A stretch of DNA of 64,000 nt from JACQAP01 sp035548375 (lineage in GTDB: Bacteria > Pseudomonadota > Gammaproteobacteria > Burkholderiales > JACQAP01). Within the stretch, counting starts at the first letter, position 1; every line of letters begins with the position of its first letter. The notes beneath the pieces were generated by a model. That model saw only the letters and a program-made list of their open reading frames with translations. It was not told the origin of the DNA and made no database searches. This document shows positions 43,022 to 51,770 of the stretch, piece after piece. The stretch lies in NCBI GenBank assembly GCA_035548375.1, contig DASZTG010000036.1, positions 12,569 to 76,568 on the forward strand, read 5' to 3'. A program made the translations under genes and the position numbers.

Positions 43022-43489
43022 ATGAAAAACTCCATTTGTTGCGCTCTTGCCCTTGCGATTTTATGCGGCTGCACGTCGGCGCCTATCCCGAAGGATTACT
43101 CCGGACCCATTGCGACGATTCAGGATTGGGCGAGATCGGAGGACTCGAGCCGGGCCCAGTTTTTCTACCTTAGCGAAATTGACGGCCGGAAAGTGGACAA
43201 CATCCTGCTGGCCACGCGCCAGGCCAATTACGGAAAAGGCGCTTCCAACACTCCCGTCACTTTTTCACGCCAAGTTCCAGCCAGAGCGTCGAAGCTGAAG
43301 ATTGAAGGCAGGATTGGATATGGCGCCCCGATCCAGGAGATGTTTCATAGCAGCACGATGTATACCGCCGAGGCAACGCTCGACTTTACTCCCGAACCGA
43401 ACAAGACCTATGTGGTTAGAGGCGTCTTGACGCCGAACAAACAGGAAGTCTGGCTGGAAGAAGCAGATACCAGAAAGCGCATCGAGTAA
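43022..43489 (+). CDS. Hypothetical lipoprotein
   Basis: This 155-residue protein has a signal peptide and lipobox ILCGC (Cys17). The mature part has IQDWARSEDSSRAQFFYLSEIDG and a beta-rich C-terminal half (TYVVRGVLTPNKQEVWLEE). AAGGAGATCC precedes ATG 43022. The gene seems somewhat less GC-rich than its neighbours. Function is unknown. Confidence 0.75.
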   Translation: MKNSICCALALAILCGCTSAPIPKDYSGPIATIQDWARSEDSSRAQFFYLSEIDGRKVDNILLATRQANYGKGASNTPVTFSRQVPARASKLKIEGRIGYGAPIQEMFHSSTMYTAEATLDFTPEPNKTYVVRGVLTPNKQEVWLEEADTRKRIE

Positions 43490-43671
43490 AGGCGCTCTGG
43501 AACTCGACCGCAGCACCGGGCGACCTGTTTCTCGAATTGTTCGGCGAAGCGACTCGTTGAATGCCGGGACCTTACGCTTTCGTCGCATCACCGTGGCACG
43601 CGGCGTTCTGCTAAGGTTAGCCCCCGCTGAAGCGGCGCAACCCGTCTACCCATAATTCCGCAATATTCAAG

Positions 43672-44841
43672 ATGACCGAACTCATTGGCCTTCCCGCATC
43701 CACCCTGCCCGCCGGCATCCGTTCCCGCTTCGTCGACAACAATAACGGCCTGCGCATGCACATCCTCGAAGCCGGATACGAGGAGCCGGGTCGCCCGTTC
43801 GTGCTGCTGCTGCACGGATTTCCCGAACTGGCCTTTAGCTGGCGCAAGATCATGCTGCCGATCGCTGCGGCCGGCTATCACGTCGTGGCACCGGACCAGC
43901 GCGGCTACGGTCGCACCACCGGATGGGATGGCAGCTACGACGGCGACCTTGGCGCCTTCCGCATGATGAACCTCGTGAAGGACGCGCTCGGCCTCGTTTC
44001 CGCGATGGGCGTGCGCGCGGTGCATACGCTGGTCGGCCACGATTTCGGCTCCTTCGTGTCCGCGTGGTGCGCGCTGATCCGGCCGGACGTCTTTCGCTCG
44101 GTCGCGCTCATGAGCGCGCCCTTCGCCGGACCGCCGCCGCTGCCCTTCGATACCGATCGCGACGCGACGCAGAAGGGCACGCCAGCCGTCGACATCCACC
44201 AGGAGCTCGCGAAGCTCAAGCGCCCGCGCAAGCATTATCAGTGGTACTACTCCACGCGCGAGGCGGAGTCGAACATGCTGCATGCGCCGCAGGGCCTGCA
44301 CGCTTTCTTCCGCGCCTATTACCACCACAAGAGCGCCGACTGGAAAAACAACCGCCCGTTTCCGCTGAAGGCGTGGACCGCGCCCGAGCTGGAGAAAATG
44401 CCGACCTATTACATCATGGATCTCGACGAGGGCATGGCGGAGACGGTCGCGCACGAGATGCCGACGCCTGCGGAAATCGCGGCGAACAAGTGGCTGCCGG
44501 AAAGCGAGATGAAGGTCTACAGCGACGAGTTCGCGCGCACCGGTTTCCAGGGCTCGCTGAACTGGTATCGCTGCATGACCAGCCCGAAATACATTTCCGA
44601 GCTGCAGGTGTTCGCGGGCAAGACCATCGACATCCCGTCCTGCTTCATCGCGGGCAAGAGCGACTGGGGCATTTACCAGCGCCCTGGCGGCGACATGATC
44701 AAGATGCAGAAGGACGTGTTGACCAACATGGCCGGCGGCAGCCACCTGATCGAAGGCGCCGGCCACTGGGTCCAGCAGGAACAGGCCGGCGAAGTCAGCC
44801 AGTTGCTGCTGCAGTTCCTCAGGATCGCCCGGCGAGCCTGA
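43672..44841 (+). CDS. Alpha/beta hydrolase, soluble epoxide hydrolase type
   Basis: This 389-residue protein has the oxyanion-hole motif LHGFPE (48-53), nucleophile Asp124 in VGHDFGS, APDQRGYGRT, and a C-terminal catalytic His in GAGHWVQQE. HGFPE plus HDFG is the epoxide hydrolase/EphA pattern. It is longer than usual because of an extended cap (about 190-320). The last 23 bp overlap the convergent NUDIX gene. Confidence 0.85.
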   Translation: MTELIGLPASTLPAGIRSRFVDNNNGLRMHILEAGYEEPGRPFVLLLHGFPELAFSWRKIMLPIAAAGYHVVAPDQRGYGRTTGWDGSYDGDLGAFRMMNLVKDALGLVSAMGVRAVHTLVGHDFGSFVSAWCALIRPDVFRSVALMSAPFAGPPPLPFDTDRDATQKGTPAVDIHQELAKLKRPRKHYQWYYSTREAESNMLHAPQGLHAFFRAYYHHKSADWKNNRPFPLKAWTAPELEKMPTYYIMDLDEGMAETVAHEMPTPAEIAANKWLPESEMKVYSDEFARTGFQGSLNWYRCMTSPKYISELQVFAGKTIDIPSCFIAGKSDWGIYQRPGGDMIKMQKDVLTNMAGGSHLIEGAGHWVQQEQAGEVSQLLLQFLRIARRA

Positions 44842-45298
44842 GCTCGAGCATCTGCTCGAGCTGGTCGAGGAAGCCGTGTTGCGCGGCGAGCAGCTTTTCG
44901 CGCGCGCGAGCAAACGAAAACCAGCCGCCGCGATCCGCCTCGGGAAATTCCTGCTCGTTGCCCGAGCGCGGTGGCCATTCCATCGAGAATAGATTGCTGC
45001 GGATCGCATCCGCATCGATGTCGCCCTCGACCGCCCACGCATGGACGACCTTGCCGCCCGCCTGCCGGCACGGGCGCAGCGGGATGAACTCGCCGCTCAC
45101 TGGCGAGCCGGTCTCTTCGCCGAATTCGCGCTTGGCCGCAGCCAGCGGATCTTCGTCCTTGTCGATTTCGCCTTTCGGGATGGACCACGCCCCGGCGTCC
45201 TTTTTGGTCCAGTAGGGCCCGCCGGGATGCACGAGGAAAACCTCGGGGGCATGCCCGTTGATGCGATAGAGCAGGATGCCGGCGCTGCGCCTGGGCAT
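44819..45298 (-). CDS. NUDIX hydrolase
   Basis: This 159-residue protein has the Nudix box GEIDKDEDPLAAAKREFGEETGS (about 43-65), which binds Mg and cleaves nucleoside-diphosphate-linked compounds. The N terminus MPRRSAGILLYRINGHAPEVFLVHPGG is typical of the subgroup acting on dinucleoside polyphosphates or damaged nucleotides. The exact substrate is unknown. Confidence 0.9.
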   Translation of the reverse strand: MPRRSAGILLYRINGHAPEVFLVHPGGPYWTKKDAGAWSIPKGEIDKDEDPLAAAKREFGEETGSPVSGEFIPLRPCRQAGGKVVHAWAVEGDIDADAIRSNLFSMEWPPRSGNEQEFPEADRGGWFSFARAREKLLAAQHGFLDQLEQMLELRLAGRS

Positions 45299-45470
45299 GG
45301 TTCGATCGATTCGGGCTGCGCGGCGGTCAGGACGACCGGCGCTGAAATACGAAATCGAAGAGCTTGCCGAAATCTACGACGGGAAACGGGCCGGCCACGC
45401 GGTTCTCCTCATTAGCGGACGATGTCCGCCAATGAAGATACACCGAACGGCGATTACGTTCCCGGCCGGG

Positions 45471-46421
45471 CTACTGCATTTGCTGGATGCCGGCCAGCAG
45501 CCATCCGCCCTTGCCGTCCATCGGCTTGGTCAGGTTCCAGACTTCCTCGAAAGGCGCCGCGGTCGTGCTGTTCTCGCGCATGGCGCCCGAGAAGCGCACA
45601 CTGGCCATGTAGTTGTCGGGGCCGGTCTCGATGCCGAGCAACGTCGCTTCGAGGTCGGACACTTCCGTGCTGTTGACCGCACCCTTGTCCTCGTCGATTT
45701 GCATCCTGATTTCCGCGAATACTTCCGGCGTAGTGAACTCGCGGATGTCGGACAGGTTTTGGGCATCCCAGGCCGCCTGCAGCCGCAGGAAATTGACCTT
45801 TGCCACGCGCAGGAAGCCATTCACGTCGAAATCCGCCGGCACGCCCCAGGGTTCATGCGGTGCAGACGACGGCACCGCCGAATGGGGAGACGAAGCCCCG
45901 GCGGGTATGCGCCCGCCGAAAACGTTGACGTCGCCGCCTGACCCGGCGGGTGCCGGGGATGAATAAGCCGGTTCCATCGTTCGCATGGTCGGCTGCGATG
46001 GCGCCGTCCCGCGCTTGAGCAGGCGCCATATGAAGACCCCCGCCATCACCAGAAGCGCGATCACGATGATGCTGCCAAGCCCGTCGGCAAATGCGCCGCC
46101 CAGGCCGAAGTGCGACAGCAACGCGCCTATGCCCAGCCCGGCTGCGATGCCGACCAGCGGACCCAGCCAACGGTTGCCGGCAGGCTGCGGTGCGGGCGTG
46201 GCAGTCGGCGGTTGGGCCGGACGCGCCAGTTCTTGATTGGGAGCGGAAGGCGACGCGGCTTGCCTTTGCGTGACGGTCGACGATTGCTTGCCGAAGGATT
46301 TGCCGCCGCCGAGGCGGCGCGCATCGGCGTCATGGGAAGCGAACATCAACGCGCAGAACAAGGCCGTGACGAACGCGGCCAGCGTCAAGCTCGTGGAAAA
46401 GCTGCTGCGAATACGATTCAT
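45471..46421 (-). CDS. Tim44-like domain membrane protein
   Basis: This 316-residue protein has an N-terminal signal or membrane anchor, a Pro/Ala-rich linker and two glycine-rich membrane helices (WLGPLVGIAAGLGIGALLSHFGLGGAFADGLGSIIVIALLVMAGVFIWRLL). The C-terminal Tim44-like domain has FLRVAKVNFLRLQAAWDAQNLSDIREFTTPEVF. This is the usual layout of bacterial Tim44-like proteins, which are often near stress or envelope genes. The role is not established. Confidence 0.88.
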   Translation of the reverse strand: MNRIRSSFSTSLTLAAFVTALFCALMFASHDADARRLGGGKSFGKQSSTVTQRQAASPSAPNQELARPAQPPTATPAPQPAGNRWLGPLVGIAAGLGIGALLSHFGLGGAFADGLGSIIVIALLVMAGVFIWRLLKRGTAPSQPTMRTMEPAYSSPAPAGSGGDVNVFGGRIPAGASSPHSAVPSSAPHEPWGVPADFDVNGFLRVAKVNFLRLQAAWDAQNLSDIREFTTPEVFAEIRMQIDEDKGAVNSTEVSDLEATLLGIETGPDNYMASVRFSGAMRENSTTAAPFEEVWNLTKPMDGKGGWLLAGIQQMQ

Positions 46422-46496
46422 GCGGGATCCGTACAGGATGCAGATGGCCGATAGTTTGGGGCCGCCGCCGGAGCGCGCAAGACGGCGTTACAACAA

Positions 46497-47534
46497 TTAC
46501 AGTCTGGCGGCGAGGCCGCGAGTGATTTCGGCTGCCGATACTTCCCTGCATCCCGTGGCGTTTTCACCGGACCAGAGCGGCGAAAAGTCCCCCGATCCGG
46601 TCGCTTCAGCCTTCGCGCGCAGCGGCACGATGCCGGATGTGGCGAGCGGGAAGGCCGGCGGCAGCTTGCTGATCGGCCCCAGTTCGCGCATTACCCGGTT
46701 GACGATCCCGCGCGCCGGACGCCCGGTGAACAGGTTCGTCAGGGTCGTGTGCCGCGCTGCCTCGCTTTTCAGCGCCTGGCGATGTACCGCGGTGATGGTT
46801 GCTTCCGGGCACAGCAGGTAGGCCGTGCCGACTTGTGCTCCGGCTGCGCCGAGCTTCATCGCGGCCGCGACGCCTTTGGCGTCGGCAATGCCGCCCGCAG
46901 CGATCACCGGTATTTTCACGGCGCTCACCACTTGTGGCAGCAGCGCAAACGTGCCGACCTGGGTGGTCAAGTCGTCGGTCAAAAAGATCCCGCGATGCCC
47001 GCCGGCTTCCAGCCCCTGTGCGATCACGACGTCGGCTCCCTGCGCCTCGAGCCATTTCGCTTCGTCCACGGTGGTGGCGGATGACAGGACCTTCGAGCCC
47101 CAGGACTTCACGCGCGCCAACAAGTCGGGAGCGGGCAATCCAAAGTGAAAGCTGACGACCGGCGGCCGGTAAGGCTCCAGCACGTCCGCGAATTCTTTGC
47201 TGAAAGGCGCGCGACCCGGTCCTGCCGGAATGCTTGCGGGATCGATGCCGAATTCGCGGTAGTAGGGCATCAGCGCCTCGCGCCATGCCGATTCCCGCGC
47301 CGCATCCGCCACCGCCACCTGGTGGCAAAAGAAATTGACGTTGTAAGGCTTGGCGGTCTGCGCCTTCAACGCATCGAGTTCCTTGCGCAACCCGTCCGGC
47401 GTGAGCATGGCGCACGGCAGGGATCCGAGGCCGCCGGCATTCGAGACGGCGATTGCCATGGCGCCAGCCTGCGCGCCCGCCATGGGCGACTGGACGACAG
47501 GCAGTTCGATGCCGAACAGGTCGGTCAACTTCAT
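46497..47534 (-). CDS. Nitronate monooxygenase (2-nitropropane dioxygenase family)
   Basis: This 345-residue FMN enzyme starts LFGIELPVVQSPMAGAQAG and has the flavin-binding segments AQGLEAGGHRG and PVIAAGGIADAKGVAAAMKLGAAGAQVGTAYL. It oxidises nitronates such as propionate-3-nitronate. GGAAAG precedes the ATG. It is divergent from an HxlR-type regulator, a pairing common for redox-responsive genes. Confidence 0.92.
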   Translation of the reverse strand: MKLTDLFGIELPVVQSPMAGAQAGAMAIAVSNAGGLGSLPCAMLTPDGLRKELDALKAQTAKPYNVNFFCHQVAVADAARESAWREALMPYYREFGIDPASIPAGPGRAPFSKEFADVLEPYRPPVVSFHFGLPAPDLLARVKSWGSKVLSSATTVDEAKWLEAQGADVVIAQGLEAGGHRGIFLTDDLTTQVGTFALLPQVVSAVKIPVIAAGGIADAKGVAAAMKLGAAGAQVGTAYLLCPEATITAVHRQALKSEAARHTTLTNLFTGRPARGIVNRVMRELGPISKLPPAFPLATSGIVPLRAKAEATGSGDFSPLWSGENATGCREVSAAEITRGLAARL

Positions 47535-47641
47535 TGTCTGCTTTCCGGGAATGAGTCCATGCGATTTTATCGCAGCACGCCGGCCGCCGGCGCGCGTATA
47601 CTTACTTGCATCATGAAAGTCACTAACCAGGGAGAACGGCG

Positions 47642-48181
47642 ATGCGGCGCAAGAGCTTCGGCAAGATGCAATGCCCGGTGGCGCGCGGCCTGGAGCGCAT
47701 CGGCGAATGGTGGAGCATCCTGATCATTCGCGATGCGTTCCACGGGCTCACGCGCTTCGACCAGTTCGAGCAGAGCCTGGGCATCGCGCCGAACATGCTG
47801 ACGCGCAGGCTTGCGGCGCTGGTCAAGTCCGGCCTGATGGAGAAACGGCGCTACAGCGATCGGCCGCCGCGCCATGAATATGTCCTCACCGAACGCGGCC
47901 GCGATTTCCAGCCGGTGCTGGTGGCAATGCAGGCATGGGGCAACAAGCATTTCGCGCCAGAAGGTGCGAGCGTGATGCTGGTGAACGCGAAAACGGGCAA
48001 GCCCGCGGACCCCATGCTGGTCGACCGGCACAGTGGACGCCCATTGACGAAGCCGGAGTACGTCATCGCAGCCGGGCCGGCCGCCGGCGAAGCGACGAAG
48101 CGCAAGCTCGCCGCCAGCGCCTGGGGACGTACCGCGGCATCCGGACAACGCGAAGCGCGCCGCACGCGCGCCCGGTCATGA
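47642..48181 (+). CDS. HxlR-family winged-helix regulator
   Basis: This 179-residue protein has the HxlR domain at the N terminus (CPVARGLERIGEWWSILIIRDAF, then FDQFEQSLGIAPNMLTRRLAALVKSGLMEKR) and a long basic C-terminal extension (GQREARRTRARS). Cys11 is at the position used for thiol sensing in relatives. Its stop overlaps the MATE transporter start (ATGA), so it probably controls that gene and the divergent nitronate monooxygenase. Confidence 0.9.
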   Translation: MRRKSFGKMQCPVARGLERIGEWWSILIIRDAFHGLTRFDQFEQSLGIAPNMLTRRLAALVKSGLMEKRRYSDRPPRHEYVLTERGRDFQPVLVAMQAWGNKHFAPEGASVMLVNAKTGKPADPMLVDRHSGRPLTKPEYVIAAGPAAGEATKRKLAASAWGRTAASGQREARRTRARS

Positions 48182-49605
48182 ACTCTCCCCTCGCCCCCGC
48201 CGCCGCGCTGACGGCCGGCGCCACAGCGGCATCCCAAGCCGCCATGAATCCGCGCACGCGCATGCTGCTCGAGGGCAGCATCGTGCCGACCTTGCTGCGC
48301 ATGGCATGGCCGAACGTGCTTGTCATGCTGGCGCAGGCTGCAACCGGCCTCATCGAAACCTGGTTCGTCTCGCGCCTGGGCACGGATGCGCTGGCTGGCA
48401 TGGCGCTGGTCTTCCCCGGTTTCATGATGATGCAAATGCTCTCTGCCGGCGCGGTGGGCGGCGGCATCTCCTCGGCCGTCGCGCGGGCACTCGGCTCGGG
48501 CCGTCGCCAGGATGCGGACGCACTGGTCGCGCACGCGATCGCAGTGAACCTGGCGCTCGGCCTGCTGTTCACCGTGCTGTTCCTTGCGTTCGGCCCCCAG
48601 CTCTATCGTGCAATGGGCGGCGAAAGCGCATCGCTTGAGGCCGCGCTCGACTACTCGAACATCGTCTTCGCCGGCATCGTGCTGGTCTGGGTCATGAACG
48701 CGCTCGCGAGCGTGCTGCGCGGCACCGGCAACATGCTGGTGCCTTCGCTCGCGGTGTGCGGCGGCGTTATCCTGCTGGTGCCGCTTTCGCCTGCTTTGAT
48801 ATTCGGTTTCGGGCCGATTCCGGCCATGGGCATCGCCGGCGGCGCCATTGCAGTGCTTTCCACCACGGCGCTGACCGCCGGCGTGCTCGCGTGGTACCTC
48901 TGGTCGGGTCGCGCCGTCGTGCGGCCCGTGCTGCCGCGCATGCGCTGGCCATTGTTCGCGGACATCCTGCGCGTGGGTCTCGTCGGCTCGGTGAATACTT
49001 TGATGACGACATTCGTGTTCACTCTCGCCACCGCGCTGGTCGGTGCCGCGGGCGGACCGAATGCAGTCGCCGGCTACGGCACCGGCGCACGCCTCGAATA
49101 CCTGCTGATTCCGCTCGTGTTCGGCCTCGGCGCGCCGCTGGTTGCGCTGGTCGGCACGAATATGGGCGCCGGCCAGCAAGCTCGCGCACTGCGCATCGCG
49201 CTGGTCGGCGGCGCCCTTGCTTTTGGCTTGACTGAAGCGATCGGCCTCGTTGTGGCAATCTGGCCGCACGCCTGGCTCGGCTTGTTCGGCAACGATCCGC
49301 GCATGCTGGAAACCGGCGAAGCCTACCTGCGCATCGTCGGTCCGGCCTATGGATTCTTCGGTCTTGGTCTGTCGCTCTATTTCGCGTCGCAAGGCGCGGG
49401 CAAGCTGGGATGGCCGCTGATCGGCAGCGTCGTGCGCCTCATCGTCGGCATCGGCGGCGGCTGGCTGGTTCTGAGATTCACCGGATCGCCGCAATGGCTG
49501 TTCGCCGCGTTGACCGTGGCACTCGTCGTCTACGGGGTCGTCGTCGCGGGAGCCATTGCTTCCGGCGCCTGGTTCAAGCCTGCAGGAGATCGCAAAAATG
49601 GGTAA
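48178..49605 (+). CDS. MATE-family multidrug efflux transporter
   Basis: This 475-residue protein has twelve predicted helices in two MatE halves. The first includes AWPNVLVMLAQAATGLIETWFVSRLGTDALAGMALVFP and the second FADILRVGLVGSVNTLMTTFVF. It exports cationic drugs using Na or H gradients. ATG 48178 overlaps the HxlR stop, and the 3' end overlaps the SDR start by 8 nt, giving a three-gene operon. Confidence 0.92.
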   Translation: MNSPLAPAAALTAGATAASQAAMNPRTRMLLEGSIVPTLLRMAWPNVLVMLAQAATGLIETWFVSRLGTDALAGMALVFPGFMMMQMLSAGAVGGGISSAVARALGSGRRQDADALVAHAIAVNLALGLLFTVLFLAFGPQLYRAMGGESASLEAALDYSNIVFAGIVLVWVMNALASVLRGTGNMLVPSLAVCGGVILLVPLSPALIFGFGPIPAMGIAGGAIAVLSTTALTAGVLAWYLWSGRAVVRPVLPRMRWPLFADILRVGLVGSVNTLMTTFVFTLATALVGAAGGPNAVAGYGTGARLEYLLIPLVFGLGAPLVALVGTNMGAGQQARALRIALVGGALAFGLTEAIGLVVAIWPHAWLGLFGNDPRMLETGEAYLRIVGPAYGFFGLGLSLYFASQGAGKLGWPLIGSVVRLIVGIGGGWLVLRFTGSPQWLFAALTVALVVYGVVVAGAIASGAWFKPAGDRKNG

Positions 49606-50338
49606 GCCAACGGCAATCGTTGTTGGAGTCGGTGCGGAGCGCGGGCTAGGTGCGGCACTGTGCCGTCGTTTCGCTGAAGGCGGGTACCACGTGTACGTCT
49701 CCGGCCGGAGCGCGGACAAAATCGAACAAGTCGCGCGCAGCATTGCTTCCAGCGGCGGCAGCGCGCAAGCCGTGGTAACCGATACGACGAAGGAGGCCGA
49801 TGTCGTGCGGCTGTTCGACCTGGCGATGACGCCGCGCGAGGGCCGCGAGCTTCCTGATCTCATCGCCTACAACGCCGGCAACAACCGCAAGATGGACTTC
49901 CGCGAATTGTTGGCCGAGACGTTCGAGGAATTCTGGCGCGTCGGCTGCTTCGGCGGCTTCCTGGTCGGTCGCGAGGCTGCGCGACGGCTCGTACCGTTGG
50001 GCCGAGGCTCCATCCTGTTCACCGGTGCCTCGGGCAGCATGCGCGGCAAGCCGGGTTTCGCGCATTTCGCGGCGGCCAAGGCAGGCCTGCGCATGATCTC
50101 GCAAAGCATGGCGCGCGAGTTCGGTCCGCTGGGCATTCATGTCGCGCACGTCGTCATCGATGGCGGTATCGACGGCGACCGCTTGCGCAGCCGCATGCCG
50201 CAGATCGTGCAGGAGCGCGGCGAGGACGGGCTGCTCGGCATCGATGCCATCGCGGAAACTTTCTGGCACATCCACAAGCAGCCGCGCAGCGCCTGGGCGC
50301 AGGAAATCGACCTGCGGCCTTACAAGGAAGTTTTCTGA
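49598..50338 (+). CDS. SDR-family protein lacking the catalytic tyrosine
   Basis: This 246-residue Rossmann protein has the cofactor loop GVGAERGLG and NAGNNRKMDF. In the position of the YxxxK active site it reads FAAAK (HFAAAKAGLRM), so the catalytic Tyr is replaced by Phe. This is either an unusual SDR or a non-catalytic binder. AGGAGATC precedes ATG 49598. It is third in the HxlR-MATE operon. Confidence 0.85.
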   Translation: MGKPTAIVVGVGAERGLGAALCRRFAEGGYHVYVSGRSADKIEQVARSIASSGGSAQAVVTDTTKEADVVRLFDLAMTPREGRELPDLIAYNAGNNRKMDFRELLAETFEEFWRVGCFGGFLVGREAARRLVPLGRGSILFTGASGSMRGKPGFAHFAAAKAGLRMISQSMAREFGPLGIHVAHVVIDGGIDGDRLRSRMPQIVQERGEDGLLGIDAIAETFWHIHKQPRSAWAQEIDLRPYKEVF

Positions 50339-50345
50339 AAGCTAC

Positions 50346-50523
50346 TTTTCACCACGGAGAGCACGGAGAGCACGAAGAAAAGCAAGATCAATAATTGGGA
50401 GTGGTTTCCGTTGACGATTTACCGTTCAAAGCCACCCTTTCGGCCCCACGTGATTCGTCGAAAAACAATTCGAATCCTCTTCGATCTTCTCCGTGTTCCT
50501 CCGTGTTCTCCGTGGTGAAATTT
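50346..50523. repeat. Inverted-arm intergenic element, CACGGAG class
   Basis: The left arm TTTTCACCACGGAGAGCACGG (from 50346) is complementary to the right arm ending CCGTGGTGAAATT (to 50523), with about 100 bp of unrelated sequence between. It fills the gap between the convergent SDR and LLM oxidoreductase genes. Confidence 0.78.
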
Positions 50524-50528
50524 TAGCC

Positions 50529-51539
50529 TTATGCTGCGGTAGCGCTGACAGCCAGTCGCTCCCATACGCTCGCGATGCCTTCGATCGACCGCAGCCTCGC
50601 GGCCTGGTCATAGATATGCGCGGTGACCATGAGCTCGTCGGGCTTGAGATCGTCCAGGAACGCCGCCAACCCATTTGCGACCGTATCCGCAGAGCCGATG
50701 AACGACACGGCGAGCGAGCGCTCCACCATCGCCTTCTCCGGCGGCGACCAGTAGCGGTCGATGTCGTCGATGGGCGGCGGCACCTGCCCCGGCATGCCGC
50801 GCCTCAAGTTGATGAAGGATTGCTGCTGCGAAGTGAAGTGGTATCGCGCCGCCTCGTCGCTGTCCGCGACGATCACGTTCGCCCCCAGCATCGCGTACGG
50901 CTTGTCGAGCTGTGCGGACGGCTCGAAACGGCTGCGATAGATTTCGAGCGCCTGGCGCATCAGGTCCGGCGCGAAGTGCGACGCGAACGCGAAAGGCAAT
51001 CCGAGCATCGCCGCCAACTGCGCGCTGAACAGGCTCGATCCCAACAACCAGATCGGAACGTTTAGCCCCGCGCCGGGCACGGCGCGAATCTGCTGGCCGG
51101 GTTGCACCTCGCCGAACAGGAATTGCAGTTCCTGCACGTCCTGCGGAAACTGTTCCGCGCTGTCCTCCATCGTGCGCCGCAGGGCGCGCGCGGTGAGCAT
51201 GTCCGTGCCCGGTGCGCGGCCGAGGCCCAAGTCGATGCGGCCGGGAAAAAGCGACGCCAATGTGCCGAACTGCTCGGCGATGACCAGCGGCGAATGATTC
51301 GGCAGCATGATGCCGCCCGATCCCACGCGGATGGTCTTGGTGCCGCCGGCGACGTGCGCGATGACGATGGAAGTCGCCGCGCTGGCGATGCCCGGCATGT
51401 TGTGGTGCTCGGCCAGCCAGTAGCGCAGGAACCCGAGCTTCTCCGCGCGTTGCGCGAGCTCCAGCGTATTGCGCAGCGCGACGGTTGCGGTTGCCCCTTT
51501 CGGGATTGGGGAGAGATCGAGTATCGAAAAGGGAATCAC
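50529..51539 (-). CDS. LLM-class flavin-dependent oxidoreductase
   Basis: This 336-residue luciferase-like monooxygenase begins PFSILDLSPIPKGATATVALRNTLELAQRAEKLGF and has YWLAEHHNMPGIASAATSI and IRVGSGGIMLPNHSPLVIAEQF. These are the signatures of the YhbW/MsnO8-like group using FMNH2 or F420. The start is GTG 51539 without a clear ribosome-binding site, 14 bp from a CGCAAAG-class repeat. Confidence 0.88.
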   Translation of the reverse strand: MIPFSILDLSPIPKGATATVALRNTLELAQRAEKLGFLRYWLAEHHNMPGIASAATSIVIAHVAGGTKTIRVGSGGIMLPNHSPLVIAEQFGTLASLFPGRIDLGLGRAPGTDMLTARALRRTMEDSAEQFPQDVQELQFLFGEVQPGQQIRAVPGAGLNVPIWLLGSSLFSAQLAAMLGLPFAFASHFAPDLMRQALEIYRSRFEPSAQLDKPYAMLGANVIVADSDEAARYHFTSQQQSFINLRRGMPGQVPPPIDDIDRYWSPPEKAMVERSLAVSFIGSADTVANGLAAFLDDLKPDELMVTAHIYDQAARLRSIEGIASVWERLAVSATAA

Positions 51540-51552
51540 GGATTAAGTTCGT

Positions 51553-51732
51553 CGACGCAAAGGCGCAAAGGAAATACAGGAAAGGTCGCAAAGAAAGCCC
51601 AAGACGATTCGGTCTTTTCATTGCACTGAGCTGCCATGTTATTCCGATTCGCACATTCTTCAAGTGGATGCCGATTTCAAATCCATGTTTCCTTTGCGTG
51701 CTTTCTTGCTTTTCCTTTGCGTCCTTTGCGTC
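51553..51732. repeat. Inverted-arm intergenic element, CGCAAAG class
   Basis: Left arm GACGCAAAGGCGCAAAGG (from 51553) and right arm CCTTTGCGTCCTTTGCGTC (to 51732) are complementary. About 90 bp of unrelated sequence lies between. It sits between divergent genes, so it is not only a terminator. It is the second copy of the class seen at 7921-8169. Confidence 0.78.
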
Positions 51733-51770
51733 AACGCCTTTAGTTTTAGAATGGTGAGAAGGAGGAAATA

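Noticed and set aside
50346..50523. CRISPR-like repeats (CACGGAG units)
   Set aside because: Units are 9 bp and contiguous, arranged as inverted arms without spacers, and no cas genes are present.
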